Shown here: positions 42,427 to 50,180 of the stretch, piece by piece
How positions within the stretch are numbered: the stretch's first letter is position 1
How the letters are laid out: each line of letters starts with the position of its first letter
Source: Planctomycetota bacterium
GTDB lineage: Bacteria > Planctomycetota > J058
DNA: 64,000 nt
NCBI GenBank assembly: GCA_023954375.1
Contig: JAMLIC010000015.1
Span: 62,001-126,000, forward strand
Reading direction: 5' to 3'
The notes under the pieces: model-generated
What the model saw: the letters and a program-made list of their open reading frames with translations, nothing else
Told to the model about the DNA's origin: nothing
Databases searched by the model: none
Position numbers and translations under genes: made by a program

Positions 42427-43196
42427 CGCCCCTCCTCCGACAGCCACCGCGTGAGCCCGACCTCGCCAGCCCGCGCGAGCGCCTTGCCCTGCGCGGCGAG
42501 GTAGGCGTCGGCCGCCCGCTCCTCCTCGGCGCGCAGGTCCTCCACCGGGCGCGCGGCCACGGCCGGAGCCTCGGCGCCGAGCAGCCTCCGCGCCTCGTCA
42601 CGATCGGAGACGTCGAGCGCCTCGAGCTGCAGCCGCAGCGCCAGCCGCCGGCTCGCGCCCTCCCACGCGACGAGCGCCGCGTGAGCCGCCGCGCGCGCGT
42701 CCTCGGGGAGCAGGCGCCGGTCCACCGCCGACGAGCGCAGCTGCTCGAGCCGCTCGGCCGCCGCGTTCCTCGCACTCAGCGCCGCGGCCTCGGCCCGCTC
42801 GGCCGCGCGCACGACCTTCGCCTGGGCCTCGATCGCCTCGCGCCAGGCGACCACCGCCCGGCGCGCCTCGACCACCGCGCGGGCCTGCGCCATGGCGAGC
42901 CCGTCCGGCGAGGCCTGGGCGAGGAGGCCGGCGACGCGGGCGAGGTCCTCGCGCAGGTGGCGGTCGGTCCGCCCCGCGGCGGCGATCAGCGCGGTGACCT
43001 CCTCGGGCGAGAGGCGGGGCGACCGCCCGCGGGCCAGCGCGAGGAGCAGGCCGGCGTAGGCCTCCTGCGCCGCGGCGTCGCGCTCGGCCTGGTCGCGCGC
43101 CGCGGTCGCGCGCCGCTCGTCGGCGAGCGCCTCGACCTCGTCGACGAGCGCCGGCGCGGCGGGCGCCGGAGCGCCCCAGCCCAGGTTGATGCTCAT
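42423..43196 (-). CDS. coiled-coil hypothetical protein
   Basis: 257 residues, almost entirely helical after MSINLGWGAPAPAAPALVDE. Repeated Ala/Arg/Glu heptads make scaffold or tail-fibre-type roles possible. Its ATG overlaps the stop of the ribbon-helix-helix gene by 4 bp. Confidence 0.55.
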   Translation of the reverse strand: MSINLGWGAPAPAAPALVDEVEALADERRATAARDQAERDAAAQEAYAGLLLALARGRSPRLSPEEVTALIAAAGRTDRHLREDLARVAGLLAQASPDGLAMAQARAVVEARRAVVAWREAIEAQAKVVRAAERAEAAALSARNAAAERLEQLRSSAVDRRLLPEDARAAAHAALVAWEGASRRLALRLQLEALDVSDRDEARRLLGAEAPAVAARPVEDLRAEEERAADAYLAAQGKALARAGEVGLTRWLSEEGR

Positions 43197-43363
43197 CGCG
43201 CGGTCGCCCCCTGCAGCGCGGCCAGCCCGCGCTCCTGCACCTGCCCCAGCGCGTGGCGCACGAGCAGGCGCGCCAGCGAGCCCTCGGGGAGCGCGAGCGA
43301 CTCGGCCAGCTGCCGCAGCCGCGCGTGGTCCTCGTCGTTCAGCCTCAGCCCCACCGTGCGCAT
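43193..43363 (-). CDS. ribbon-helix-helix (CopG-like) protein
   Basis: 56 residues: MRTVGLRLNDEDHARLRQLA then ESLALPEGSLARLLVRHALG, a clear strand-helix-helix. GGAGGTGAGCG precedes the ATG. It heads the virion-gene operon, so it probably regulates that operon from the adjacent divergent promoter region. Confidence 0.7.
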   Translation of the reverse strand: MRTVGLRLNDEDHARLRQLAESLALPEGSLARLLVRHALGQVQERGLAALQGATAR

Positions 43364-43494
43364 CGCTCACCTCCACGCCCGAGGCTACGCGCGCCGAGCC
43401 GACAGGTCGCGCCTCTCGCCTCAGAAGCAAGAAGTGCGCGCGGCGCCACGGAATGCGACTCGACGTGTCAGCGTGCTGCGCTACGTTCCTCGAC

Positions 43495-43662
43495 GTGAGC
43501 GCCGCCTACACGCCACCGCCGCTCGTCACGTGCCCCGCGTGCGGCCTCACGCGCGTCGGCCGCCGTCGCGCGGTCCTGCTCGCCTGGCGCTCGAGCTCGA
43601 TCGCCCGGCTCTGGTGTCGCGGCTGCGGCCACCGCTGGCGCGTTCCCGTCCGGCCGACGTAG
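43495..43662 (+). CDS. small zinc-ribbon protein, divergent to virion operon
   Basis: 55 residues with CPACGL and CRGCGH separated by 28 residues, a classic zinc ribbon, and a basic C-terminus. Nearly every third codon position is G or C, unlike the flanking spacer. GTG at 43495 follows a -10-like TACGTT (43482-43487) by 7 nt. It is the only plus-strand gene in the element and could be a transcription factor. Confidence 0.6.
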   Translation: MSAAYTPPPLVTCPACGLTRVGRRRAVLLAWRSSSIARLWCRGCGHRWRVPVRPT

Positions 43663-44174
43663 CCGCCGCGCCGCCGCGCCGCCGGACACACCGACGCCGA
43701 CAGGCCGGACGGGGCAGAACGCCCCGTGTGGCCCACGCGCCTAGGCCAGCCGTTCCGCGGCGCCATTTTCGTCGCGATTCTCCGGACACCGCCATAACCG
43801 CAGTATTCACACCGGCATACGCGAGGACGATACGGGCCAGTTGTCGTAACCCCTAGTATTTTCGCGTCGAAAACCCACCGATTCCTATAGACTTACGCTC
43901 GCGACTTTGGGACTTATGACGGCCTCCGGCGCGCGTAAGTCTGAAAGTCGCTCAGGCTGACTTTCGGACTTACGACGGCAGGCTCCCGTCCCGGCCAGGG
44001 GTGCCAGGGTGGTCCCCCCGCGCTTCGTCGCACCGAGGCGAGCGGCGCCCTCGAGGGCGAGCCAGCGGGCCACGGCGTCGACGACGAGGGAGGGGAGGGC
44101 GAGCGCCGGCGACGACGTTGCGCGACTTGCGCCACGCCGCGCACGCGGTGCACGCCGGGTCGGGGGCGGGGGGG
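43663..44174. other. 512-bp AT-richer non-coding region of the element
   Basis: No gene supported. Positions about 43760-43980 are clearly less GC-rich than the surroundings and contain clustered direct and inverted repeats (43890-43979). The rest (43990-44174) is GC-rich and featureless to me. Candidate origin, operator or centromere-like region. Confidence 0.5.
43890..43979. repeat. iteron-like direct and inverted repeats
   Basis: GACTTTGGGACTTATGACGG at 43903 and GACTTTCGGACTTACGACGG at 43959 match at 18 of 20 positions in the same orientation. CGTAAGTCTGAAAGTC (43934-43949) is an inverted copy of the same motif. GACTTACGC at 43890-43898 is a partial copy. Confidence 0.7.
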
Positions 44175-44465
44175 TCAGGCCTCGAGCGGGTTCCGGCGCT
44201 CGGCGGCGAGGTCGGCGAGGGCAGCGCGGCCGCGTCGGTGCCGCGCCTTGAACACGGCGAGCATGCGCTCGGCCTGCGTCGGCGCCGGCTTCTCCGGCCG
44301 CGCGAAGAACAACGGCGCGACCCGGTGCAGCTCGGGCTCGGCGTCGCGCCCGCCCTCGAGCACGCGCAGGAGCCCGGGCAGCACGTCCTCGTCGCGCAGG
44401 GCCGCCTCGAGCTGCCAGCGGGAGACGTAGCCCTGGTCGTGCACGGTGAGCGTCGACTTCTTCAC
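44175..44465 (-). CDS. small hypothetical protein downstream of rep
   Basis: 96 residues: VKKSTLTVHDQGYVSRWQLE start, helical middle, FKARHRRGRAALADLAAERR near the end. GTG overlaps the stop of the replication gene by 4 bp, suggesting a partner of that protein such as a helicase loader or copy-control factor. The function is not evident from sequence. Confidence 0.55.
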   Translation of the reverse strand: MKKSTLTVHDQGYVSRWQLEAALRDEDVLPGLLRVLEGGRDAEPELHRVAPLFFARPEKPAPTQAERMLAVFKARHRRGRAALADLAAERRNPLEA

Positions 44466-45799
44466 GCCGTGGCCTCCTCTCGGTTCGCTTCGACCCTCTG
44501 CCTGTAGCGCTCGTGGGCGACGTCGAAGCGGTTGCCCCGCCCGCCGCGCCTCTTCTTGATGAACGCCTGCGCCTCTTCCGCCATGGAGACGATCCCGCGC
44601 GCGACCTGGTCGAACGGCAGTTCGAGCTCGTCAGCGGTCTCCTCGATCGCCTCGCGGTGGAACTTCGGCCACAGCTCCGGGAGGTCGTCGGACATCGCCT
44701 CCGCCGGCGAGCGCCCGGTCTGCTCTCCCGGGCGAGCCAGTCGAGCCGTCGATGAGTCCGCGGGTCGACCGGCGAAGCAGGCGGCGGCGTCGTAGGCCGC
44801 GCGCGCTGGGGTCAGGCGCTTCGGCTTCGGGGCACCCGCCGGCGGGTGGTCGCGCGAGGTCGTTGCCGGAGCTTCCTTGCCACGAAGCCCGCTGCGAACG
44901 TGGGCGCCTTGGACCGCCCTCGAGGCGTCAGGCACGGACGCTCGCCGCTCCGCCTGCTCGACGACGAGCGGGCCTGCGTCAGGCGACTCGGCTCGGGCTG
45001 GGCCGCTCGAGGTCGCTGGGGGGCTGAGCAGCCCCCCAGGCCCCCGCTGTCCGACTTCGTCGGACGTTGGTGTGTGAGCTTGAACGTCAGCAAGAGGAAC
45101 CATAACGCCGAGCGAAGCGAGGCTAGCCGGGGTCTGGGGGCGGCATGAGCCCCCAGGGCTACCGGTCGCGCGAGGCGCCTCCGCGCTTTCCTCCCGCAGC
45201 GAACTAGCGAAGCGTTCCTCCCCAATCTTTGGGGAACCCCTCCCCAATCTTTGGGGAACGGGTTCCCCAATCTTTGGGGAACGGGTCGGCCGGATCTGCG
45301 CCTTGAAGACCTCCGGGAGGAGGGCATGGAGCGGCTCCGGGAGCGCGAGGCGCCACACCCACGGACCGACCTTCTTGTGGCGCCGGACCTTCACGATCCA
45401 GCCCCCCTCCTCCCCGCGCTTCAGGTGGGCCTCGACCGACCCATTGCTCCGGGAACTCTCCTCGCACAGGAGCGCGACTGACGGGTAGGCCTCGACCTTT
45501 CCGCTGTGGAAGTGGTCCGAGAGCGTGAGGAGCACGTGGCGCGTCGTGGGATCCGCCGGACCCTCCATCGACTTCACGAACAGTTCCCAGGCGTAGCGGA
45601 AGTGCGGGTTCTTCGCCTCCGCCTTCTCCGCCGCCTTCTTGCGCAACTCGGCGAGCCCGCCGTCCTCACGCCATGCCTTCAGCTTCCTCTGGCGGATCGA
45701 CGCGCTCTCGTCGCGGGTCTTCTTCTTCGTCGCTGGCGGCCTCGGCTTCCGCGCGCTCTCGCGCTTGTCGGAGCCCTCTGCTACCGTCTTCGTCGCCAT
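44462..45799 (-). CDS. replication-initiator-like helix-turn-helix protein
   Basis: 445 residues. A Lys-rich N-terminus is followed by a winged helix-turn-helix, residues about 70-155 (TTRHVLLTLSDHFHSGKVEA, YPSVALLCEESSRSNGSVEA, GGWIVKVRRHKKVGPWVW), as in phage O-type and plasmid initiators. The middle is low-complexity and the C-terminal 60 residues form a basic helix. Three palindromic iterons (45219-45281) lie inside the coding region, as in the O gene of lambda, where the origin is within the initiator gene. ATG at 45799. Initiator function is inferred from fold plus iterons. Confidence 0.65.
   Translation of the reverse strand: MATKTVAEGSDKRESARKPRPPATKKKTRDESASIRQRKLKAWREDGGLAELRKKAAEKAEAKNPHFRYAWELFVKSMEGPADPTTRHVLLTLSDHFHSGKVEAYPSVALLCEESSRSNGSVEAHLKRGEEGGWIVKVRRHKKVGPWVWRLALPEPLHALLPEVFKAQIRPTRSPKIGEPVPQRLGRGSPKIGEERFASSLREESAEAPRATGSPGGSCRPQTPASLASLGVMVPLADVQAHTPTSDEVGQRGPGGLLSPPATSSGPARAESPDAGPLVVEQAERRASVPDASRAVQGAHVRSGLRGKEAPATTSRDHPPAGAPKPKRLTPARAAYDAAACFAGRPADSSTARLARPGEQTGRSPAEAMSDDLPELWPKFHREAIEETADELELPFDQVARGIVSMAEEAQAFIKKRRGGRGNRFDVAHERYRQRVEANREEATA
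45219..45281. repeat. three palindromic iterons inside the rep gene (candidate origin)
   Basis: TCCCCAATCTTTGGGGAA occurs exactly at 45219-45236, 45241-45258 and 45264-45281, spaced 22 and 23 bp, about two helical turns. Each is a near-perfect palindrome (TCCCCAA / TTGGGGA around TCT). Base composition is lower in GC on the 45060-45130 side. Confidence 0.9.
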
Positions 45800-45835
45800 G
45801 GGTTGACCCCCCGTGGTGAACACCTCGATGAACGC

Positions 45836-45873
45836 GGAACAGGCCCGGTGCTGCGACCGGGCCTGTTCCTTTT
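45836..45873 (+). terminator. strong intrinsic terminator, antisense to rep leader
   Basis: GGAACAGGCCCGGT (45836-45849) pairs perfectly over 14 bp with 45856-45869 around a 6-nt loop, followed by TTTT (45870-45873) on the plus strand. It sits 37 bp upstream of the minus-strand rep start. It therefore ends a plus-strand transcript antisense to the rep leader, or acts as an attenuator hairpin in that leader. Confidence 0.75.
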
Positions 45874-45899
45874 CGCGCAGGCCACCGACACCTAGGGCG

Positions 45900-46191
45900 T
45901 CAGGCCTGGGCGCGCGAGGCCTCGGCGCGGTCGCGCTCGGCCGGCGCGGCGACGTCGAGCGCGGCGAGCACCTGCGCCCGGAGCTCGGCGTCGGCGAGCA
46001 GGCGCCGCATCGCCGCGGGGTCCTGGTCGGCCCACGCGGCCACGCGCGCGACGACGGGGTCGCGCTGAGCGAAGAGCCTCGCGCCCGGGGAGGAAGAGCA
46101 TCCGTCGGCGGGCGCGCAGGCGCTCGCCTCCCGCGCTCGAGGCGCGTCGGGAGCATGCGGCGACGCCGGTTGAGCGCTACCGCTGGGCGAA
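45900..46191 (-). other. detached 3' coding segment of the integrase (joined only in the excised circle)
   Basis: This stretch is open in the frame that continues the integrase through the attachment core. The codon phase at 46235 and 26510 is the same, and the core reads GRRG(T/I)RTPDPILV in both copies. It encodes about 97 residues ending EASRAQA. In the chromosome it has no good start codon except a GTG at 46043, so it may be silent or give a 47-residue peptide. Confidence 0.6.
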
Positions 46192-46235
46192 CTTACAAGG
46201 ATGGGGTCGGGGGTTCGAATCCCTCTCCGCCCATG
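46192..46235. repeat. attR core (tRNA-Val 3' fragment)
   Basis: A second copy of the 44-bp core, identical to 26467-26510 except for A instead of G at one position. It lacks the 5' half of a tRNA, so it is not a functional tRNA gene. Host sequence resumes after it. Confidence 0.93.
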
Positions 46236-46269
46236 CGTCCCCCGGCCCTCGAAGGGTCGTCGGAGACCG

Positions 46270-47418
46270 CTACTCGCGCAGGCGGTCGCGCAGCGCGCGC
46301 TCGCGGAGCAGGCGCGTCTCGTCGTCCTCCGGGGCGTGCTCCGGCAGCGGCCTCGAGCGGCGCCACGCCTCCCACAGGTCGGGCCGCGCATCGAGCCGGA
46401 CGCCCGCCTTGCGCAGGAGCGTGCGGTGGGCCTCGGCGGCGACGACCGCGTCGGGGTCGCGCAGGAGCCCGATCAGGAGCTCGATCGTCGGCGCGTCGCG
46501 GTAGCCCACGTGGACCAGCGCCTCGACCGCGGCGCGGCGGACGACGCGGGCGCGGCCCTGGTCGGCGGCGAGGCCGGGGAGCGCCGGCAGCACGCGCGGC
46601 AGGAGCAGCTCGCCCGCCGCCGTGATCGCCGCCGACAGGGCCAGGTCGTCGTCGCCCGCCTCCAGCTCGTCCAGGGCCTCCACCACCAGGGCCGACGCGG
46701 CCTCGTGGCGCGCCGGACCGACCGCCCCCAGGCTGCGGAGGAGCGCCCCGCCGGGGCCCCGGACGCCGCGCGCCGCGCGCGCGACCGCCTCGGCGGCCGC
46801 GCCGTCGTCGCGCGCGACCAGCGCCGCCAGCGCGTCGCCCAGCGGGCCGACCAGCTCGGGGCCGACCTCCACGAGCGACAGGAGCGACAGCGTCGCCGCG
46901 GGGCGCCGCGCCGCGCCGACGTGCCGGAGCAGGCCCGCGGCGAGCGCCGGCTCGTCGGCGGTCGCCCAGCGCTGGACCGCCGCGGCGAGCTCCTCGGGGG
47001 TGGCGACGCGCGCCAGGAGGGCGAGGGCCGGGTCGCAGGGCGCGTCGCCGCCCGCGAGCTCGAGGAGGGCCGCCGGCAGGTCGGCCGGAGCGGCGGCCAG
47101 GGCGGCGTCGCGCTCATGGACCTGGGCGCCGGCGAGCGCCCCGGCGGCCGCCGGCGCCGAGGGTCCCAGCGCGCGCACGGCGTCGACGAGCGCGCGCCCG
47201 AGCGCGGCCTCGGCGCCGCCGGCGCGCGCGACGCGGGCCAGGGCGGTGACCTCGGCCGGCGAGGTGAAGGGGCCGATCCGCGCCGCCGCCGTCAGGGCGG
47301 CGTCGGGCGTGACGCGCCCCTCGAGGCGCTCCCCCCGCTCGAGCGCCAGGAGCGCCTCGTCGACCGAGGCGAGGTCGAGGGCCAGGAGGAGCAGGAGCGC
47401 GGCGGCCCCGACCGTCAC
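46270..47418 (-). CDS. HEAT-repeat protein, exported or membrane-anchored
   Basis: 382 residues. A hydrophobic N-terminal segment (AAALLLLLALDLASV) is followed by repeated Ala/Leu-rich helical hairpins of about 30 residues, typical of HEAT/PBS repeats; the clearest is VVRRAAVEALVHVGYRDAPT. Such proteins serve as scaffolds. GTG at 47418 lies 1 bp after the pseudopilin stop, so it is the last gene of the pilus/secretion operon. Its partner there is unknown. Confidence 0.75.
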   Translation of the reverse strand: MTVGAAALLLLLALDLASVDEALLALERGERLEGRVTPDAALTAAARIGPFTSPAEVTALARVARAGGAEAALGRALVDAVRALGPSAPAAAGALAGAQVHERDAALAAAPADLPAALLELAGGDAPCDPALALLARVATPEELAAAVQRWATADEPALAAGLLRHVGAARRPAATLSLLSLVEVGPELVGPLGDALAALVARDDGAAAEAVARAARGVRGPGGALLRSLGAVGPARHEAASALVVEALDELEAGDDDLALSAAITAAGELLLPRVLPALPGLAADQGRARVVRRAAVEALVHVGYRDAPTIELLIGLLRDPDAVVAAEAHRTLLRKAGVRLDARPDLWEAWRRSRPLPEHAPEDDETRLLRERALRDRLRE

Positions 47419-47419
47419 G

Positions 47420-47995
47420 TCACGACCCCCAGGGCGAGCGCGGACGGTTCAGCAGCTCGACCTGGTCCTCGTAGACCTGCCGGAGCGGGGGGGGCGGCGA
47501 CGCCCCCGGCCAGGTCGGGTTCGCGCGCACGAGCTCGAGCCGGACCAGGACCGTGGCCCCGCCCGCCGGGAGCGTGAACGACAGGTCGCCGATGCCGCGC
47601 GCCACCTCGGTCGTCGCGACCGGCGTCGCCGCCGGCCCCACGAGGCGCACGAGCCGCCAGCGCGGGACGCCGCCGCTCAGCGGCGTGTCGGTGACCCGCC
47701 GGTAGGTCACCTGCTCCGACCAGGTGTCGAGGCCGGTGCGCGTACGGAACGTGACCTCCGCGGGCGAGGGCACGGCGAGCATGGGGGCGCCGTCCAGCCC
47801 GTAGCCGCTCTGCCGCAGCTCGCGGCGCAGCGCCGTGAGCACGCGGCGCGCGTCCTCGTCCATGTCGACCCGGATGGTCGACTCGACGTACGAGCGGCGC
47901 AGGGCGAGCGAGAGGCTCGCCACCGCCAGGGCGAGCGCGGCGACGGCCGCCGACGCGATCACCACCTCGAGCAGCGTGTGTCCGCGACGGCTCAT
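47420..47995 (-). CDS. minor pseudopilin (type II secretion / type IV pilus)
   Basis: 191 residues. The prepilin motif MSRRGHTLLEVVIASAAVAA has the peptidase-cleaved Gly, Glu at +5 of the mature protein, and a hydrophobic helix. The +1 residue is His instead of the usual Phe. A globular C-terminal domain follows, of GspJ/PilW size. It should be matured by a prepilin peptidase, not in the window, and be assembled at the pilus or pseudopilus tip. ATG overlaps the upstream gene. Confidence 0.85.
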   Translation of the reverse strand: MSRRGHTLLEVVIASAAVAALALAVASLSLALRRSYVESTIRVDMDEDARRVLTALRRELRQSGYGLDGAPMLAVPSPAEVTFRTRTGLDTWSEQVTYRRVTDTPLSGGVPRWRLVRLVGPAATPVATTEVARGIGDLSFTLPAGGATVLVRLELVRANPTWPGASPPPPLRQVYEDQVELLNRPRSPWGS

Positions 47996-48429
47996 CGGGC
48001 CCTCCGGGTGACCAGGTCCACGCGCTGGTCCGAGCGGTCGAGGGCGCGCCAGGCGACGGTCACGCGCACCTCGATCAGCCCCGTGCTCCCGTCGCCGTCC
48101 GGGTCGCGCCGCGTGACCACGCGTCCGGCCATGTCCGACTCGTCGGCGGGCGTCGCGGGGTCGTTCGCCGCGAGGGGGAAGAACTCGCTCGCGGCCGGCG
48201 GCAGGGTGCCGGACCTGGTGGGGTGGTGCACGTGGAAGGCCAGCGGAGGGCCGAGGAGCCCCTCGAAGTCCGGCCGGGCCAGCAGGAGGTCGAGCTGCCG
48301 CCCCGCCGTCTCGGAGGCGGCCTGATGCTCGCGAGCCAGCGCCTCGGCCTGCGCAGCGTACTGCGCGTCCGGCCGACGCAAGCCCTTCGGCGGCCGCGGG
48401 CGGCAGGCGCGCCGGTGTGACGGCGTCAT
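47992..48429 (-). CDS. PilV/GspI-like protein lacking a prepilin helix
   Basis: 145 residues. The body (AQYAAQAEALAREHQAASET then AGRQLDLLLARPDFEGLLGP) looks like the post-helix part of a minor pilin. The N-terminus, MTPSHRRACRPRPPKGLRRP, has no cleavage motif and no hydrophobic helix, and no other frame upstream supplies one because the ATPase gene ends there. Either the 5' end was deleted or it is a soluble relative. ATG overlaps the ATPase stop by 4 bp. Confidence 0.55.
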   Translation of the reverse strand: MTPSHRRACRPRPPKGLRRPDAQYAAQAEALAREHQAASETAGRQLDLLLARPDFEGLLGPPLAFHVHHPTRSGTLPPAASEFFPLAANDPATPADESDMAGRVVTRRDPDGDGSTGLIEVRVTVAWRALDRSDQRVDLVTRRAR

Positions 48430-50174
48430 GACGGCGCGACGGACCCCGCTCGAGCGGCGAGGCGCCGCCCGTGCTCCGGCGCCAGGCGCTCCGGCGGGAG
48501 CAGCATGCGCAGCTCCTCGAAGGCGATCGTCCCGGCGGCGATCAGGTCGAGCGCGTGCTCGCGCATGGGCAGGAGCCCGGCGTCCAGCGCCACGCCGCGC
48601 AGCTCGTCGACCGAGCAGCGGCGCGAGACGGCGCCGCGGAAGGCGGGGCTGGCGGGCAGGAACTCGACGGCGGCGATGCGCCCGTAGCTGCCGGCGCCGG
48701 CGCACCGCGAGCAGCCGCGGCCGCGCCAGGTCTCGAGCCCCGCCGGCGGGCCGCCGGGGAAGACCTCCAGGGCCAGGTCGCCCGTCGGGGGGCCGGCGGG
48801 CGCGCGGCAGTCGGGGCAGATGCGCTTGGCGAGCCGCTGGGCGAACACGGCCAGCACCTCGCTGGCGATCGAGTTCGGGTGCATGCCGAGGTCGATCAGG
48901 CGCTGCACGGCGTCGACCGCGTCGTTGCAGTGGAGCGTCGACAGCACGAGGTGGCCGGTCTGGGAGGCGCGGAGCGCCTCGAGCGCCGTCTCGGGGTCGC
49001 GGATCTCGCCGACGAGGATGACGTCGGGGTCCTCGCGCACGAAGCTGCGCATGGCGCTCGCGAAGACGAAGCCGAGCTCCGGGCGCACCTGCGACTGCTG
49101 CACGTCGTCGAGGGCGTACTCGATCGGGTCCTCGATCGTCAGCACCTTGCGCGTCGCGTCGCGCGCGAGCACCTGCAGCCCGGCGTAGAGCGTCGTCGAC
49201 TTGCCCGACCCGGTCGGCCCGACGACCAGCACGAGGCCCGACGGGCTGTCGAGGAGGCGCCGGTAGGCGCGCCCGGGCCCCTCCGGAAACCCCAGCTGCT
49301 CGATCGTCAGGAGCTTCGTGTCCTGCGGCAGGAGGCGGATGACGACGTGCTCGCCGTGGAGCGACGGCTGCGTCTGCACGCGCAGGTCGAACACGCGGTT
49401 GCCCGCGCGGACCGTCGTCCTGCCGCCCTGCGGCACGCGCCGCTCGGCGATGTCGAGGTTCGCCTGGACCTTGATGACGTTGACCAGGCCGATCAGCTGC
49501 TCGGGCCCGATCTTGAGGTGGCGCAGGTCGCGCAGGTCGCCGTCGACCCTCAGCCGCAGGCGCACCCGGTCGCCGTAGCGCTCGAGGTGCACGTCGCTCG
49601 CGCGGGCGGAGATCGCGTCGACGAGGATCGCCTCGAACAGCGTGATGAGCTCCGCCATGCCCTCCTCGCGGGCCAGCAGGTCGCGCGGGGCGTCCGACCG
49701 GGCCGCCGCTCGCTCCTTGCGCCGCTCGATCAGGTCGAGGGACATGCGCAGGCGCCGGAAGTCGATCGGGGTGAGCAGGCGCAGGTCGACGCGGCGTCCG
49801 CCGAGGAGGTTGGCGATCTCGGGCACCTCGGCGTCCGGGTCGCAGGTGGCGACGACGACCTCCTGCCCGCGCCGCGCGACGGGGAGGATGCGGTGGTGCT
49901 CGAGGAAGCGCCGCGGGAAGCTCGCCGCCAGGGCGGGGTCGAGGAGCTCGGTCAGCTCGTCCGAGGTGGAGAGCGTCAGGTGGCGCTGGGCCGCGATGCG
50001 CTCCCACACGGGCCGCTCGACGACGGCCCCGGCGCGCTCGCACAGGAGGTCGCAGAGGCCGAGCCCGCGGCCCTCCGCCTCCTGGACGGCGGCGGCGGCC
50101 TCCTCCGGGGTCAGGCCGCCCGCCGCCACGAGCCGCTGCGCGAGCTTGCAGTTGCGCTGCTGGGTCGGGTCCAC
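48426..50174 (-). CDS. GspE/PilB-type assembly ATPase
   Basis: 582 residues. An N-terminal GspE-N/MshEN-like helical region (about 1-150) is followed by the ATPase core: Walker A GPTGSGKSTTLYAGL, Asp box IEDPIEYALDDV, Walker B REDPDVILVGEIRDPETALE and His box GHLVLSTLHCNDAVDAVQRL, all intact. The four-cysteine zinc element of GspE/PilB is present (CPDC and CSRC). It powers pseudopilus or pilus extension at the inner membrane. GTG start. Confidence 0.93.
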   Translation of the reverse strand: MDPTQQRNCKLAQRLVAAGGLTPEEAAAAVQEAEGRGLGLCDLLCERAGAVVERPVWERIAAQRHLTLSTSDELTELLDPALAASFPRRFLEHHRILPVARRGQEVVVATCDPDAEVPEIANLLGGRRVDLRLLTPIDFRRLRMSLDLIERRKERAAARSDAPRDLLAREEGMAELITLFEAILVDAISARASDVHLERYGDRVRLRLRVDGDLRDLRHLKIGPEQLIGLVNVIKVQANLDIAERRVPQGGRTTVRAGNRVFDLRVQTQPSLHGEHVVIRLLPQDTKLLTIEQLGFPEGPGRAYRRLLDSPSGLVLVVGPTGSGKSTTLYAGLQVLARDATRKVLTIEDPIEYALDDVQQSQVRPELGFVFASAMRSFVREDPDVILVGEIRDPETALEALRASQTGHLVLSTLHCNDAVDAVQRLIDLGMHPNSIASEVLAVFAQRLAKRICPDCRAPAGPPTGDLALEVFPGGPPAGLETWRGRGCSRCAGAGSYGRIAAVEFLPASPAFRGAVSRRCSVDELRGVALDAGLLPMREHALDLIAAGTIAFEELRMLLPPERLAPEHGRRLAARAGSVAPS

Positions 50175-50180
50175 CGCGCG

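Larger units (their letters stand above)
26467..46235. mobile_element. 19.7-kb phage- or phage-plasmid-like element integrated in tRNA-Val
   Basis: Bounded by a 44-bp direct repeat of the tRNA-Val 3' half, with the integrase at the tRNA end. Nearly all genes are on the minus strand in three blocks. Block one is integration (27632-29150 plus int). Block two is small regulators and a long operon of probable virion proteins with a portal-like product (32501-43363). Block three is replication (44175-45799). Genes overlap by 4 bp and use GGAGGTG ribosome sites. I recognise no terminase, major capsid, lysis or conjugation gene, so it may be an unusual phage, a satellite or a degraded prophage. The host DNA on either side is a hypothetical gene and a pilus operon. 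Confidence 0.85.

Noticed and set aside
41513..42775. 420-codon minus-strand frame over the coiled-coil gene
   Set aside because: Only its final 64 codons (zinc ribbon, from the GTG at 41707) have gene-like sequence; the rest is a shadow of 41710-42426 and 42423-43196.
46192..46235. Second tRNA-Val gene
   Set aside because: Only the anticodon loop to 3' end is present; acceptor 5' strand and D arm are missing. It is the attR duplicate.
45900..46391. 163-codon minus-strand gene spanning the right attachment site
   Set aside because: It starts in host DNA antisense to attR, joins unrelated sequences and contains the antisense-tRNA peptide GRRGIRTPDPIL. It is better explained as a chimera of the integrase tail and host DNA.
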